From: Oscillospiraceae bacterium
Lineage (GTDB): Bacteria; Bacillota; Clostridia; Oscillospirales; Acutalibacteraceae
DNA length: 6,524 nucleotides
Assembly: GCA_902782805.1 (NCBI GenBank)
Contig: CACZON010000327.1
Location: forward strand, 1-6,524
Direction: 5' to 3'
Within the stretch, counting starts at the first letter, position 1; every line of letters starts with the position of its first letter. The notes beneath the pieces are model-generated. The model worked only from the letters and a program-made list of their open reading frames with translations, searched no databases and had not been told where the DNA came from. Positions 1 through 5,443 of this stretch are shown here, piece after piece. The position numbers and the translations under genes are program-made.

Positions 1-2324
1 ATCGAATCGGAGAACGGGAGAACGTTGCCGTTCTGATCGTTCATCGAAATGCGCACGAGCGCGGCGTCGTAGGTCGCATCTTCCGAAAGCTGCGTATGAT
101 CGGCTTTCGCGGTAAGGTGCGTTTCCTTTACAGGCGCCTTCAGGACCGTTTTTACGATCTCGCCGTTTTTGACGGCCTCAAAGCGGTAGACCGTTGCCTC
201 TCCGCCCCAGTTGCCTACGTATTTTCCGTAGAGCGCGTAGGCGTCCGCAAAGGACATACGGTAGCGCGTCATCAGATAACCGGCCTTGAGAAGGACCGAC
301 ATGGGCATTTTATTCATACCGAACCGCGTATAGTGGTTGAGCACGTCCTTTATAAGCTTCGCCTGGCGCGGCTTGAATTGTTCTTCCTTCGCAACGGCGT
401 CGCCGATAAAATCGGTCACCTCGATCGGTGCGTTCCTGAGATAGCGCCAGGGAGAGGCTTCGTGGGAATACTCCGCGATCAAGCGGTCGTTTTTATACAT
501 CTTTACGCGGTCGGCGTTGGTGAAAAGATAGATCCTTCCCCGGTTTCCGGCAGGATGGTCGCCGATCTCCATTGAAGAGCTGACCGAAAGGACCGGCGTT
601 TCGTCGGAGAGTACGGAATAGACGTCCGCCGCGAGCTTCGGGTTGCGGAACATATCCATAACGCCGTGGTAGCAGATGCGGTCTCCGCTGCCGAAATCGG
701 CGTGGGTATTGTAATCGAACATACACCATCCGAAGCTGCCGGCGATATCGTTCTGCCCGGCCACGGCATTGAGCACGTTCGCATGGCGCAGCGCGTGCTC
801 GGCGCGGTGTTCTTCGTCGTCAAAAAGCTTCGTCGGGTACATATGGCCGTTGTATTCACTGATCAGATAGGGCTTCGAAGGATCGCTCGTCACCGACTTT
901 TTCCGGTCGCATCCCTGATTTCTTCCGCTGTGGACGAAATCGTTGTAGGTATAGACGTCCTCCAGCAGACGGCTCTTTTTATGGTAGCGCACGCCGCCCG
1001 TCTGACGCGTCGGATCAAGCCGGTGCGCGGTTTCGTTCGTCTTTTCGTAAAATTCATCGTCGTCGACCGATTCGTTGATGCGCACGCCCCAAAGGATGAT
1101 CGACGGATGATTGCGGTACTGAACGATCATCTCTCCGGTGTTTTCGACCGCCTGCGCCTTCCATTCCGGCCCGCCGATATGCTGCCAGCCGGGGATCTCC
1201 GTAAAGACGAGCAGCCCGATTTCATCGCACCGGCGGATAAAATGGTGCGATTGCGGATAATGCGAGGTGCGCACCGCGTTGAGGCCGAGCTCGTTCTTGA
1301 GCAGATCGGCGTCGAGCCGCTGCAGCGAGCGCGGCATCGCGTAGCCGACGTAGGGATAGCTCTGATGGCGGTTCAGGCCTACGATCTTGAGCTTGCGTCC
1401 GTTGAGATAGAAGCCGTCCGGCTCGAATTTCGCGCGCCGAAATCCGATCACCGTACGCGCGCGGTCGATCGCTTCGCCCATAAAGCAGAGCTGCGTCTCA
1501 ACGGTATAGAGGTTCGGCGAATGGATATCCCACAGCCGCGCGTTCGGCACCGGCAGGGAAAGCTCAAAGGTGATCCTGCCCGGCACCTCCTCTTCCGCGG
1601 TTTTCGGCGGGAGCTTTTTAAGTTCGAATTCAACCTGAGAGAGCGAGCCGCTCTCCTCGCTGCCGTAGGGATAGACCAGCTGACGCAGCGAAAAGCCGTT
1701 GAAATCGCCGCAGACGGGGCCGTCGAGCGTAACGGAGCTGCCGGCAATGCCGATAAATCGGATCCGTTCGATCTCCGCGCGCTGTTCGCTGCCGGAGAGC
1801 AGCGCCTCGCCCTCGGGAATCGCCGGATGAACGAAGACGTCCGAGAGATAGCTCTGTTCGCAGAGGAGGAGCGAGACCTCCCGGTAAAGGCCGCCGTAGG
1901 TCATATAATCGATCACGTAGCCGAACGGCGGCTGATCGAGCGTTTCGCGCGAATCAACGCGGACAACGATCAGCGCTTCCTCTCCCGCCGTAACGGCCGG
2001 CGTCAGCTCGGTTAAAAACGAAGTGTAGCCGCAGCGGTGCTGCGAAAGGCGCGCGCCGTTTACATAGACCTCCGCGTAGTGTCCCGCGGCGCCGATTTCA
2101 AGGAAAATCCGCTTTCCCGCCGCTTCGGCCGGGATCCGGATGCGTTTGCGGTAGCCGCAGACCATCTGATAGAGGCTTTCGTCGAAATAATGAAAGGGAA
2201 CCTCCCTGCAGGTGTGCGGCAGCTCCACTTTTACGAGATCCTCCGCCGCCTCGCCCCGAAGGAAGCCTTCGGTATAATTCTCCGTAAATTCCCAACCGCG
2301 GTTGAGATCGATCCGCCTGGGCAT
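1..2324 (-). CDS. Glycoside hydrolase family 2 enzyme (beta-galactosidase/beta-glucuronidase type), C-terminus beyond window
   Basis: The frame is open from ATG at 2324 to the left edge, giving 774 visible residues and no stop. The start is preceded by GGAGGG about 8 bases upstream. Layout: an N-terminal sugar-binding jelly-roll (about residues 1-175, with the GH2-typical CGYTSF near Y100), an Ig-like sandwich (about 176-300), then a TIM barrel (about 305-570). The barrel carries the GH2 signature NAVRTSHYP (from N349) followed by CDEIGLLVFTE (D367, E368). The acid/base is E418 in WGVRINES and the nucleophile is E490 in LISEYNGH; their spacing fits the family. GH2 enzymes retain configuration and cleave terminal beta-galactosides, glucuronides or mannosides; the substrate cannot be fixed from the sequence. 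There is no signal peptide, so it is probably cytoplasmic and acts on imported oligosaccharides. After the barrel come a short beta domain (YLFTNADRVKMYKND) and a helical insertion (about residues 620-720) absent from LacZ. Family assignment is very secure; the substrate is open. Confidence 0.95.
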   Translation of the reverse strand, partial: MPRRIDLNRGWEFTENYTEGFLRGEAAEDLVKVELPHTCREVPFHYFDESLYQMVCGYRKRIRIPAEAAGKRIFLEIGAAGHYAEVYVNGARLSQHRCGYTSFLTELTPAVTAGEEALIVVRVDSRETLDQPPFGYVIDYMTYGGLYREVSLLLCEQSYLSDVFVHPAIPEGEALLSGSEQRAEIERIRFIGIAGSSVTLDGPVCGDFNGFSLRQLVYPYGSEESGSLSQVEFELKKLPPKTAEEEVPGRITFELSLPVPNARLWDIHSPNLYTVETQLCFMGEAIDRARTVIGFRRAKFEPDGFYLNGRKLKIVGLNRHQSYPYVGYAMPRSLQRLDADLLKNELGLNAVRTSHYPQSHHFIRRCDEIGLLVFTEIPGWQHIGGPEWKAQAVENTGEMIVQYRNHPSIILWGVRINESVDDDEFYEKTNETAHRLDPTRQTGGVRYHKKSRLLEDVYTYNDFVHSGRNQGCDRKKSVTSDPSKPYLISEYNGHMYPTKLFDDEEHRAEHALRHANVLNAVAGQNDIAGSFGWCMFDYNTHADFGSGDRICYHGVMDMFRNPKLAADVYSVLSDETPVLSVSSSMEIGDHPAGNRGRIYLFTNADRVKMYKNDRLIAEYSHEASPWRYLRNAPIEVTDFIGDAVAKEEQFKPRQAKLIKDVLNHYTRFGMNKMPMSVLLKAGYLMTRYRMSFADAYALYGKYVGNWGGEATVYRFEAVKNGEIVKTVLKAPVKETHLTAKADHTQLSEDATYDAALVRISMNDQNGNVLPFSDS

Positions 2325-2331
2325 TGTCTGA

Positions 2332-2337
2332 CCCTCC
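2332..2337 (-). promoter_or_regulatory. Ribosome binding site of the GH2 gene
   Basis: Reading the minus strand, GGAGGG lies 7-8 bases before the ATG at 2324. It fixes the start and gives a protein that begins directly with the GH2 N-terminal domain (MPRRIDLNRGWEF). Confidence 0.75.
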
Positions 2338-2360
2338 GTTTCCTTTGATATCTTCCGAAA

Positions 2361-2390
2361 TTCTATAAAAAAACAAGATTTTCGACTGCC
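2361..2390 (-). promoter_or_regulatory. Possible promoter of the GH2 gene
   Basis: On the minus strand a TATAGAAT box (-10-like, plus-strand positions about 2360-2367) follows a run of seven T and sits about 40 bases before the GH2 start. At 16-18 bases upstream there is no good TTGACA match (GGCAGT is nearest), so this is only a candidate. It would depend on an activator or an extended -10. Confidence 0.3.
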
Positions 2391-2410
2391 GTTCCGACAG
2401 GAATCATTCT

Positions 2411-2452
2411 AAAGGATTTTCCGGCAAAAAACAATCCTTTCGCGCCGGAAAA
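2411..2452. repeat. Two overlapping, mutually exclusive inverted repeats between the alkyltransferase and GH2 genes
   Basis: One pair has arms AAAGGATT (2411-2418) and AATCCTTT (2433-2440). The other has arms TTTTCCGGC (2417-2425) and GCCGGAAAA (2444-2452). The pairs interlock, so both stems cannot form fully at once. Neither is followed directly by a T-run on the minus strand, so it is not a classic terminator. It lies in the leader of GH2, or in the tail of the alkyltransferase transcript, and could act as a weak terminator, processing site or switch. Confidence 0.5.
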
Positions 2453-2469
2453 GCGGCCGAGGGCGCGCT

Positions 2470-2790
2470 CTATACCGGTCCGGTTTCGCGCCAGAGCGAT
2501 TTTTGAAGATCCACCCGTCCGTTCGGCAGGAAGAAAACGCCTTCCGCTTCGAGCATGGCGCGCTGGGTACCGGGCGCATAGGTATCGAAGGCCGGCTTCG
2601 TCCGCCCGAGGCGGTCGACTACGCGATGGCACGGAACGGTTTCATCGCGGCAGGCGGCCATCGCAAATCCGACCGTCCGGCCGCCGCGCAACAGCCCGGC
2701 GCGTTCGGCGACGAGCCCGTAGGTAGCAACCTTCCCCGCCGGGATGCTCCGGACGATCCGGTAGATCTTCTGAAAAATCGGTTCGCCCAA
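2470..2790 (-). CDS. MGMT/Atl-family DNA alkyltransferase domain protein with catalytic cysteine
   Basis: This is a 106-residue protein made only of the DNA-binding methyltransferase domain. MGMT/Ogt enzymes flip O6-alkylguanine out of DNA and move the alkyl group to a cysteine. Family marks visible: FQKIYRIVRSIPAGKVATYG (F6-G25, with the DNA-contacting Tyr24), the arginine finger in GRTVG (R38), and PCHRVV with C54 as acceptor. The layout, a single short domain ending in a VDLQKSLWRE tail, matches alkyltransferase-like (Atl) proteins such as E. coli YbaZ. Atl proteins usually carry Trp where this one has Cys, so it is probably a true suicide transferase in an Atl frame. The start is TTG at 2790: the first internal ATG would remove the helix-turn-helix, and AAAGGAG lies 9 bases upstream. 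It follows the HEYGH gene at close range with a weak terminator between, so it is probably expressed by read-through. Confidence 0.9.
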   Translation of the reverse strand: MGEPIFQKIYRIVRSIPAGKVATYGLVAERAGLLRGGRTVGFAMAACRDETVPCHRVVDRLGRTKPAFDTYAPGTQRAMLEAEGVFFLPNGRVDLQKSLWRETGPV

Positions 2791-2799
2791 GGCGTCTCT

Positions 2800-2806
2800 C
2801 TCCTTT
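2800..2806 (-). promoter_or_regulatory. Ribosome binding site deciding the TTG start of the alkyltransferase gene
   Basis: On the minus strand AAAGGAG precedes the TTG at 2790 by 9 bases. An ATG at 2816 is out of frame with the protein, and no ATG lies in frame before residue 44, so the Shine-Dalgarno supports TTG initiation. Confidence 0.7.
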
Positions 2807-2818
2807 CTCTCCCCATAG

Positions 2819-2845
2819 AAAAAGAAGCAGCAGAAAACTGCTTCT
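2819..2845 (-). terminator. Rho-independent terminator after the HEYGH protein gene
   Basis: On the minus strand the arms AGAAGCAG and CTGCTTCT (plus positions 2838-2845 and 2823-2830) form an 8-bp stem with a 7-base loop, followed by a short T-run. The first arm begins within the TGA stop codon of the upstream gene. The short T-run suggests partial read-through into the alkyltransferase gene. Confidence 0.7.
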
Positions 2846-3252
2846 CAAACCTCGCGATACGGCAGACCGAGCCGGTCCGCCCAGCGCTCCGGATAAAACT
2901 CATAGTAGGATTTTCCGCGTTTGAGGCGGTACATGCGGCACCGGCGGCTGCCCGCCCAGATCAGCGAGGGCAGCGCGATCACGGGAAGATAGAACGGCCC
3001 TAAAAGGATCGACTGCAGCGTATGGCCGTATTCGTGATAAAGGACGCGGGCTTCCTCCTGCGGATGCATCCCTTTTTCGAGGAAGATGAAGCCGCCGATC
3101 GCCATGCTCGCCTTTTTCTGCCAGAACGCGACGCGCGCGCCGTGGAAGAAATACGCCCGGCGTCGCGCGAACAGCAGCGCCGAGACCGCGCCGATCAGGT
3201 TCAGCGGCAGCCCCCAGGTAAGCTGGAGCGCCCAATAGAGTGTTTTTTTCAT
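2845..3252 (-). CDS. Small membrane-associated protein with HEYGH zinc-metalloprotease motif
   Basis: 135 residues; I cannot give a named family. The N-terminus (about residues 5-28) is a hydrophobic helix followed by RRR. The centre holds LYHEYGHTLQS, an HExxH motif with H73, E74 and H77. A second hydrophobic stretch follows (LLGPFYLPVIALPSLIWAG, about 83-101), then a basic loop, and then YYEFYPERWADRLG, where E122 could be the third zinc ligand as in gluzincin-type peptidases. The sequence thus shows a very small membrane protein with a plausible zinc site; peptidase activity is inferred and unproven. The start is ATG at 3252, because AAAGGAG lies 9 bases before it. An in-frame ATG at 3318 would add 22 residues whose coding overlaps the terminator of the neighbouring gene. 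It lies downstream of the DUF937 gene on the same strand, with no clear promoter in the short gap. Confidence 0.8.
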   Translation of the reverse strand: MKKTLYWALQLTWGLPLNLIGAVSALLFARRRAYFFHGARVAFWQKKASMAIGGFIFLEKGMHPQEEARVLYHEYGHTLQSILLGPFYLPVIALPSLIWAGSRRCRMYRLKRGKSYYEFYPERWADRLGLPYREV

Positions 3253-3261
3253 ATCCTGCCG

Positions 3262-3268
3262 CTCCTTT
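3262..3268 (-). promoter_or_regulatory. Ribosome binding site of the HEYGH protein gene
   Basis: On the minus strand AAAGGAG stands 9 bases before the ATG at 3252. This is the reason for choosing the 135-residue form over the longer frame that starts at 3318. Confidence 0.7.
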
Positions 3269-3302
3269 CTCTCTGCGTTCGTTTCCCACGCCGCTCTGTT
3301 GC

Positions 3303-3335
3303 AAAACGCCCCTATCACAAGAACAGGGGCGTTTT
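3303..3335 (-). terminator. Rho-independent terminator after the DUF937 gene
   Basis: Arms AAAACGCCCCT (3303-3313) and AGGGGCGTTTT (3325-3335) form a perfect 11-bp stem with an 11-base loop. It lies just after the TAA of the DUF937 gene read on the minus strand. The tail on that strand is only TTTT; the plus strand has five T, so the hairpin could also work in the other direction. Confidence 0.8.
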
Positions 3336-3345
3336 TCTGCGTTTC

Positions 3346-3981
3346 TTATTTGAAGAGGCTCAAAATGGAATGAAGGATCCCGCCGCTCTCTTCGTCTTTT
3401 TTGCCGGAGGTCTTTTTCTTCTTCTTTTTCTTTTTCTTACCGGTCGAAGTCGTCGTTTCCTCCTCCTGATCCGATCCGCCGAGGAGTCCGCCGAGCAGGC
3501 CGCCGAGATCGACGCTGCCGAGCAGGCTTCCCATCAGTCCGGCGATTCCGGAGGAATTGTTCTGCTCCGTTTCCTCGCTCGTCTGCTGGCCCAAAAGGCT
3601 CATCAGAAGCGGCGCCGCCGCCGAAAGGATCGAGCCGGTTTTCGCTTTGTCGACGCCGGCCGAAGCCGCCGCTTTTTCGGTGGTTTCTTCCGCTTTGTTT
3701 CCGAGCAGATGCCCGAGGATCTTGCCGCCGTCTTCCAGATCGACTTTATCGAAGAAGGAAGTAATATCCTTTGTGTCGTCCTTTGCGTGCGCCGAAAGCG
3801 CGCCGACGAAGCCTTCCGCCGTAGCGGTATCGTTCGCCTGGCCGACGGCGCCGGTAAGAAGTTCGGGCAGCGCGCTGCCGAGGACTTTTTTAACGTCCTT
3901 CTGGGTGGTGCCGGAAACCTTGCTGAGGTTCTTGATGCTGTCGCTGCTGAGCATCGAATTCATCAACGCCTGAATATCCAT
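3346..3981 (-). CDS. DUF937 family protein with poly-lysine tract
   Basis: 211 residues of the DUF937 type (related to the YidB group), whose function is unknown. The N-terminal half (about 1-135) is helical and shows the family pattern: MDIQALMNSML, the TTQKDVKKVLGSALPELL segment, a small-residue region around AEGFVGALSAHA, DLEDGGKILGHLLG, and SILSAAAPLLMSLLG. The second half is low complexity. It has a Gly/Leu stretch (about 145-169), an acidic/Thr patch, nine consecutive lysines (182-190), and a hydrophobic amphipathic end, GGILHSILSLFK. There is no signal peptide or clear membrane helix. The ATG at 3981 follows GGGAG by 7 bases. It is driven by a perfect sigma-A promoter and closed by its own strong terminator, which suggests abundant, largely single-gene expression. 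The lysine tract and greasy tail could contact membrane or nucleic acid, but that is a guess. Confidence 0.88.
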   Translation of the reverse strand: MDIQALMNSMLSSDSIKNLSKVSGTTQKDVKKVLGSALPELLTGAVGQANDTATAEGFVGALSAHAKDDTKDITSFFDKVDLEDGGKILGHLLGNKAEETTEKAAASAGVDKAKTGSILSAAAPLLMSLLGQQTSEETEQNNSSGIAGLMGSLLGSVDLGGLLGGLLGGSDQEEETTTSTGKKKKKKKKKTSGKKDEESGGILHSILSLFK

Positions 3982-4013
3982 GAAATCACTCCCAAAACTC
4001 TGAATTTGTTATT

Positions 4014-4042
4014 ATTATAAAGAAAAACGGTTAAATTGTCAA
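4014..4042 (-). promoter_or_regulatory. Consensus sigma-A promoter of the DUF937 gene
   Basis: Read on the minus strand: TTGACA (plus 4037-4042), a 17-base spacer, then TATAAT (plus 4014-4019). Both boxes and the spacing match the housekeeping consensus exactly. The predicted start of transcription, near 4007, leaves a short leader before the ATG at 3981. Confidence 0.9.
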
Positions 4043-4053
4043 TCAATTCGAAC

Positions 4054-4096
4054 ACAAGATATAGATTTTCTTGAAAATCCGGTAAAAATATCTTGT
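4054..4096. promoter_or_regulatory. Nested inverted repeats between divergent promoters, possible operator
   Basis: Outer arms ACAAGATAT (4054-4062) and ATATCTTGT (4088-4096) are exact inverted copies, 9 bp each and 25 bases apart. Inside them lies a 16-bp palindrome, GATTTTC-TT-GAAAATC (4064-4079). The right outer arm overlaps the -35 box of the plus-strand promoter, and the left one lies just upstream of the minus-strand promoter. That is where a regulator controlling both genes could bind. No regulator gene is visible nearby, so the role is inferred. Confidence 0.5.
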
Positions 4097-4121
4097 ATTG
4101 TGAAGAAAAAGGTCCTATAAT
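4093..4121 (+). promoter_or_regulatory. Sigma-A-type promoter of the four-helix membrane protein gene
   Basis: TTGTAT (4093-4098), a 17-base spacer and a perfect TATAAT (4116-4121) precede the ATG at 4172. The -35 box is a weak match, with only TTG conserved, so the promoter may be weaker than its divergent partner or subject to regulation at the overlapping dyad. Confidence 0.75.
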
Positions 4122-4156
4122 AGAATCCGGAAAGATTTATCCATTATTTTTTGAAA

Positions 4157-4162
4157 AAGGGG
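4157..4162 (+). promoter_or_regulatory. Ribosome binding site of the four-helix membrane protein gene
   Basis: AAGGGG ends 9 bases before the ATG at 4172, with an A-rich spacer. A TTG at 4151 would put this site inside the coding region and has no Shine-Dalgarno of its own in the preceding T-rich stretch. Confidence 0.65.
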
Positions 4163-4171
4163 AATAAAAAT

Positions 4172-4942
4172 ATGGCTGAACCGAAGAAAAAAACCATCGT
4201 TTCCGCGAGCACCGGAAAAGAAGTAAAAGAAGGCTCCGCGAAACCTGCGAAGGTCGTAAAGGAAGCCGCTCCCGTCGGCAACGCAACGCCGCTGCGCATC
4301 GGCGCCGTGATCCTCTGGGTCCTCGCGATCGCGTTTGAGATCCTTGCGATCCTCGTCTACGTACAAACGATCAAAATCACTTTCATGAGCACGATCGTCG
4401 CGGTCGTCATCCTGCTCGTTCTCGACCTGATCTGCGTGATCGTTGCGGCGCAGCTCTGGAAGAAAGCGAACCGCATCGACCCCGCCTCGAAGAAAAACAA
4501 GCTCAAATTCTGGCTTTGGAACAACCTCGGCCTGATCGTTGCCGCTTTTGCGTTCATCCCGTTCATCATCCTCGCGCTTGCGGATAAAAAAGCCGATAAA
4601 AAGACGAAGACGATCGCGGTTGTCGTTGCGATCATCGCCCTGCTGATCGGCGGACTCTGCGGCTACAATTGGAATCCGATTTCGGCGGAAGAAAAAGACG
4701 CCGCCGTTGCCCAGATCAGCGGCAACGTTTACTGGACTCCGTTCGGTCACGTTTACCACACCAGCGTTGATTGCCAGGCGCTCAACAACAGCGACACGGT
4801 GACCACCGGTTCCGTTGAAGAAGCGATCGCCGCCGGCCGCGAACGTCTCTGCGCTTTCTGCGCGAAACGCGACAGCATCAATACCGAAGGAATGCTCGTA
4901 GACGGCGACGTTGACGAAGTGGTATTGGAAGAAGACGAATAA
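4172..4942 (+). CDS. Four-helix membrane protein with C-terminal Cys/His (zinc-ribbon-like) domain
   Basis: 256 residues; not a named family. Residues 1-40 are a Lys/Ala-rich soluble segment without a signal peptide. Four hydrophobic helices follow (about 42-64, 72-93, 117-137, 147-164), separated by lysine-rich loops. The C-terminal part (about 185-233) reads NVYWTPFGHVYHTSVDC, then about 25 residues, then LCAFCAK, with H193, H196, C201, C227 and C230. This pattern (V-x-x-T-x-x-G-x-x-Y-H, later C-L/Q-x-L, then C-x-x-C) resembles small metal-binding modules found at the end of secreted nucleases and other Bacillota envelope proteins. A metal site is inferred. The protein ends in an acidic tail (VLEEDE). 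ATG at 4172 is preferred over an in-frame TTG at 4151, because the GGGG of the ribosome binding site lies inside that longer form. The gene has its own promoter and a strong terminator. Confidence 0.8.
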   Translation: MAEPKKKTIVSASTGKEVKEGSAKPAKVVKEAAPVGNATPLRIGAVILWVLAIAFEILAILVYVQTIKITFMSTIVAVVILLVLDLICVIVAAQLWKKANRIDPASKKNKLKFWLWNNLGLIVAAFAFIPFIILALADKKADKKTKTIAVVVAIIALLIGGLCGYNWNPISAEEKDAAVAQISGNVYWTPFGHVYHTSVDCQALNNSDTVTTGSVEEAIAAGRERLCAFCAKRDSINTEGMLVDGDVDEVVLEEDE

Positions 4943-4960
4943 ACGATTCCTTTGATCCTC

Positions 4961-4995
4961 AGAAAAGCCGAAGGGAACGCTTCGGCTTTTCTTTT
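4961..4995 (+). terminator. Rho-independent terminator after the four-helix membrane protein gene
   Basis: Arms AGAAAAGCCGAAG (4961-4973) and CTTCGGCTTTTCT (4980-4992) form a 13-bp stem with a 6-base loop. The stem is followed by more T, 18 bases after the stop codon. It is a strong terminator for plus-strand transcription. Confidence 0.9.
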
Positions 4996-5013
4996 ACGAA
5001 AATTGACGAAAAC

Positions 5014-5018
5014 GGAGG
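5014..5018 (+). promoter_or_regulatory. Ribosome binding site of the DUF4298 gene
   Basis: GGAGG ends 7 bases before the ATG at 5026, an ideal spacing for a Bacillota start. Confidence 0.75.
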
Positions 5019-5025
5019 CAGCCGA

Positions 5026-5322
5026 ATGAAACGCATCGAACGCATCAATTACTACGAAAATCTGATGGACCGGATCGGCGCGGCGAACGACGCGCTTTCA
5101 AAAGCGCTCGAGGCCTACGAAAACGCCGAACCGCTCTGCGACGAGCTCGCGGCCTATCTCGCGGGCAAAGAATGGAAGCGCGATTTTGCCGCCGATGAAA
5201 AAGGCCTGCTCCCGAAAGACCTGCGGCGCGGCGTACTTTCCGAAGACGGCGCGTACAACGTGCTCGAAGAACACCGTACGCTGCTTTCGCAGATGCTCGA
5301 GCTTGCGGCGAAGCTCGTTTGA
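5026..5322 (+). CDS. DUF4298 family protein
   Basis: 98 residues of the DUF4298 type, a small soluble Bacillota family of unknown function. The N-terminal half is a predicted helix or coiled coil (RIERINYYENLMDRIGAAND through about residue 45). The family-typical centre follows: a Y-L-x-x-x-W motif (YLAGKEWKRDFAADE, about 44-58), then LPKDLRRGVLSEDGAYNVLEE (about 62-82). The last part, about residues 83-98, is another helix. No catalytic motif or membrane helix is visible. GGAGG lies 7 bases before the ATG. There is no convincing promoter between the upstream terminator (4961-4995) and this gene, so expression may come from read-through of the membrane-protein transcript. It is convergent with the GH43 gene and shares the hairpin at 5398-5427 with it. 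Confidence 0.85.
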   Translation: MKRIERINYYENLMDRIGAANDALSKALEAYENAEPLCDELAAYLAGKEWKRDFAADEKGLLPKDLRRGVLSEDGAYNVLEEHRTLLSQMLELAAKLV

Positions 5323-5397
5323 CCGTTTCGCTTACACAGCACCTGAACCGTTCCCCTGCCCCGCTTCGATTCGCGCAGAGCCGCCGAAAAATCAAGA

Positions 5398-5427
5398 AAA
5401 AAAGCACTGCCGAAGCAGTGCTTTTTT
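5398..5427. terminator. Bidirectional Rho-independent terminator between the convergent DUF4298 and GH43 genes
   Basis: A-run plus GCACTGC (5398-5410), loop CGAA (5411-5414), then GCAGTGC plus T-run (5415-5427). The 13-bp symmetrical stem has A on one flank and T on the other, so it gives a proper T-tailed hairpin on both strands. It lies 75 bases after the DUF4298 stop and 17 bases after the GH43 stop. Confidence 0.92.
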
Positions 5428-5443
5428 GTTTGTAAGCGGAAAA

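Noticed and set aside
666..2015. A 449-codon open frame on the plus strand, with others at 96-575 and 2037-2348
   Set aside because: These lie antisense to the GH2 gene, which has full motifs and an open frame of 774 codons. The antisense products have no family pattern; long antisense frames are expected in GC-rich coding DNA.
2503..3003. A plus-strand frame of 166 codons and overlapping minus-strand frames (2363-2632, 2619-2903, 2642-2848)
   Set aside because: All overlap the alkyltransferase gene, which carries the PCHRVV motif and a good ribosome binding site; none has recognisable features.
3253..3318. A 22-residue N-terminal extension of the HEYGH protein from an ATG at 3318
   Set aside because: The extension is coded through the DUF937 terminator hairpin and has no Shine-Dalgarno; the ATG at 3252 has AAAGGAG at 9 bases.
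3022..4020. A 332-codon plus-strand open frame
   Set aside because: It runs antisense through the DUF937 gene and the HEYGH gene, crosses a terminator, and its product is a low-complexity Arg/Phe-rich chain.
4115..4759. A 214-codon minus-strand open frame
   Set aside because: It is antisense to the four-helix membrane protein; its Asp/Arg-rich product is the mirror of codons for hydrophobic residues, and it would cover the plus-strand promoter.
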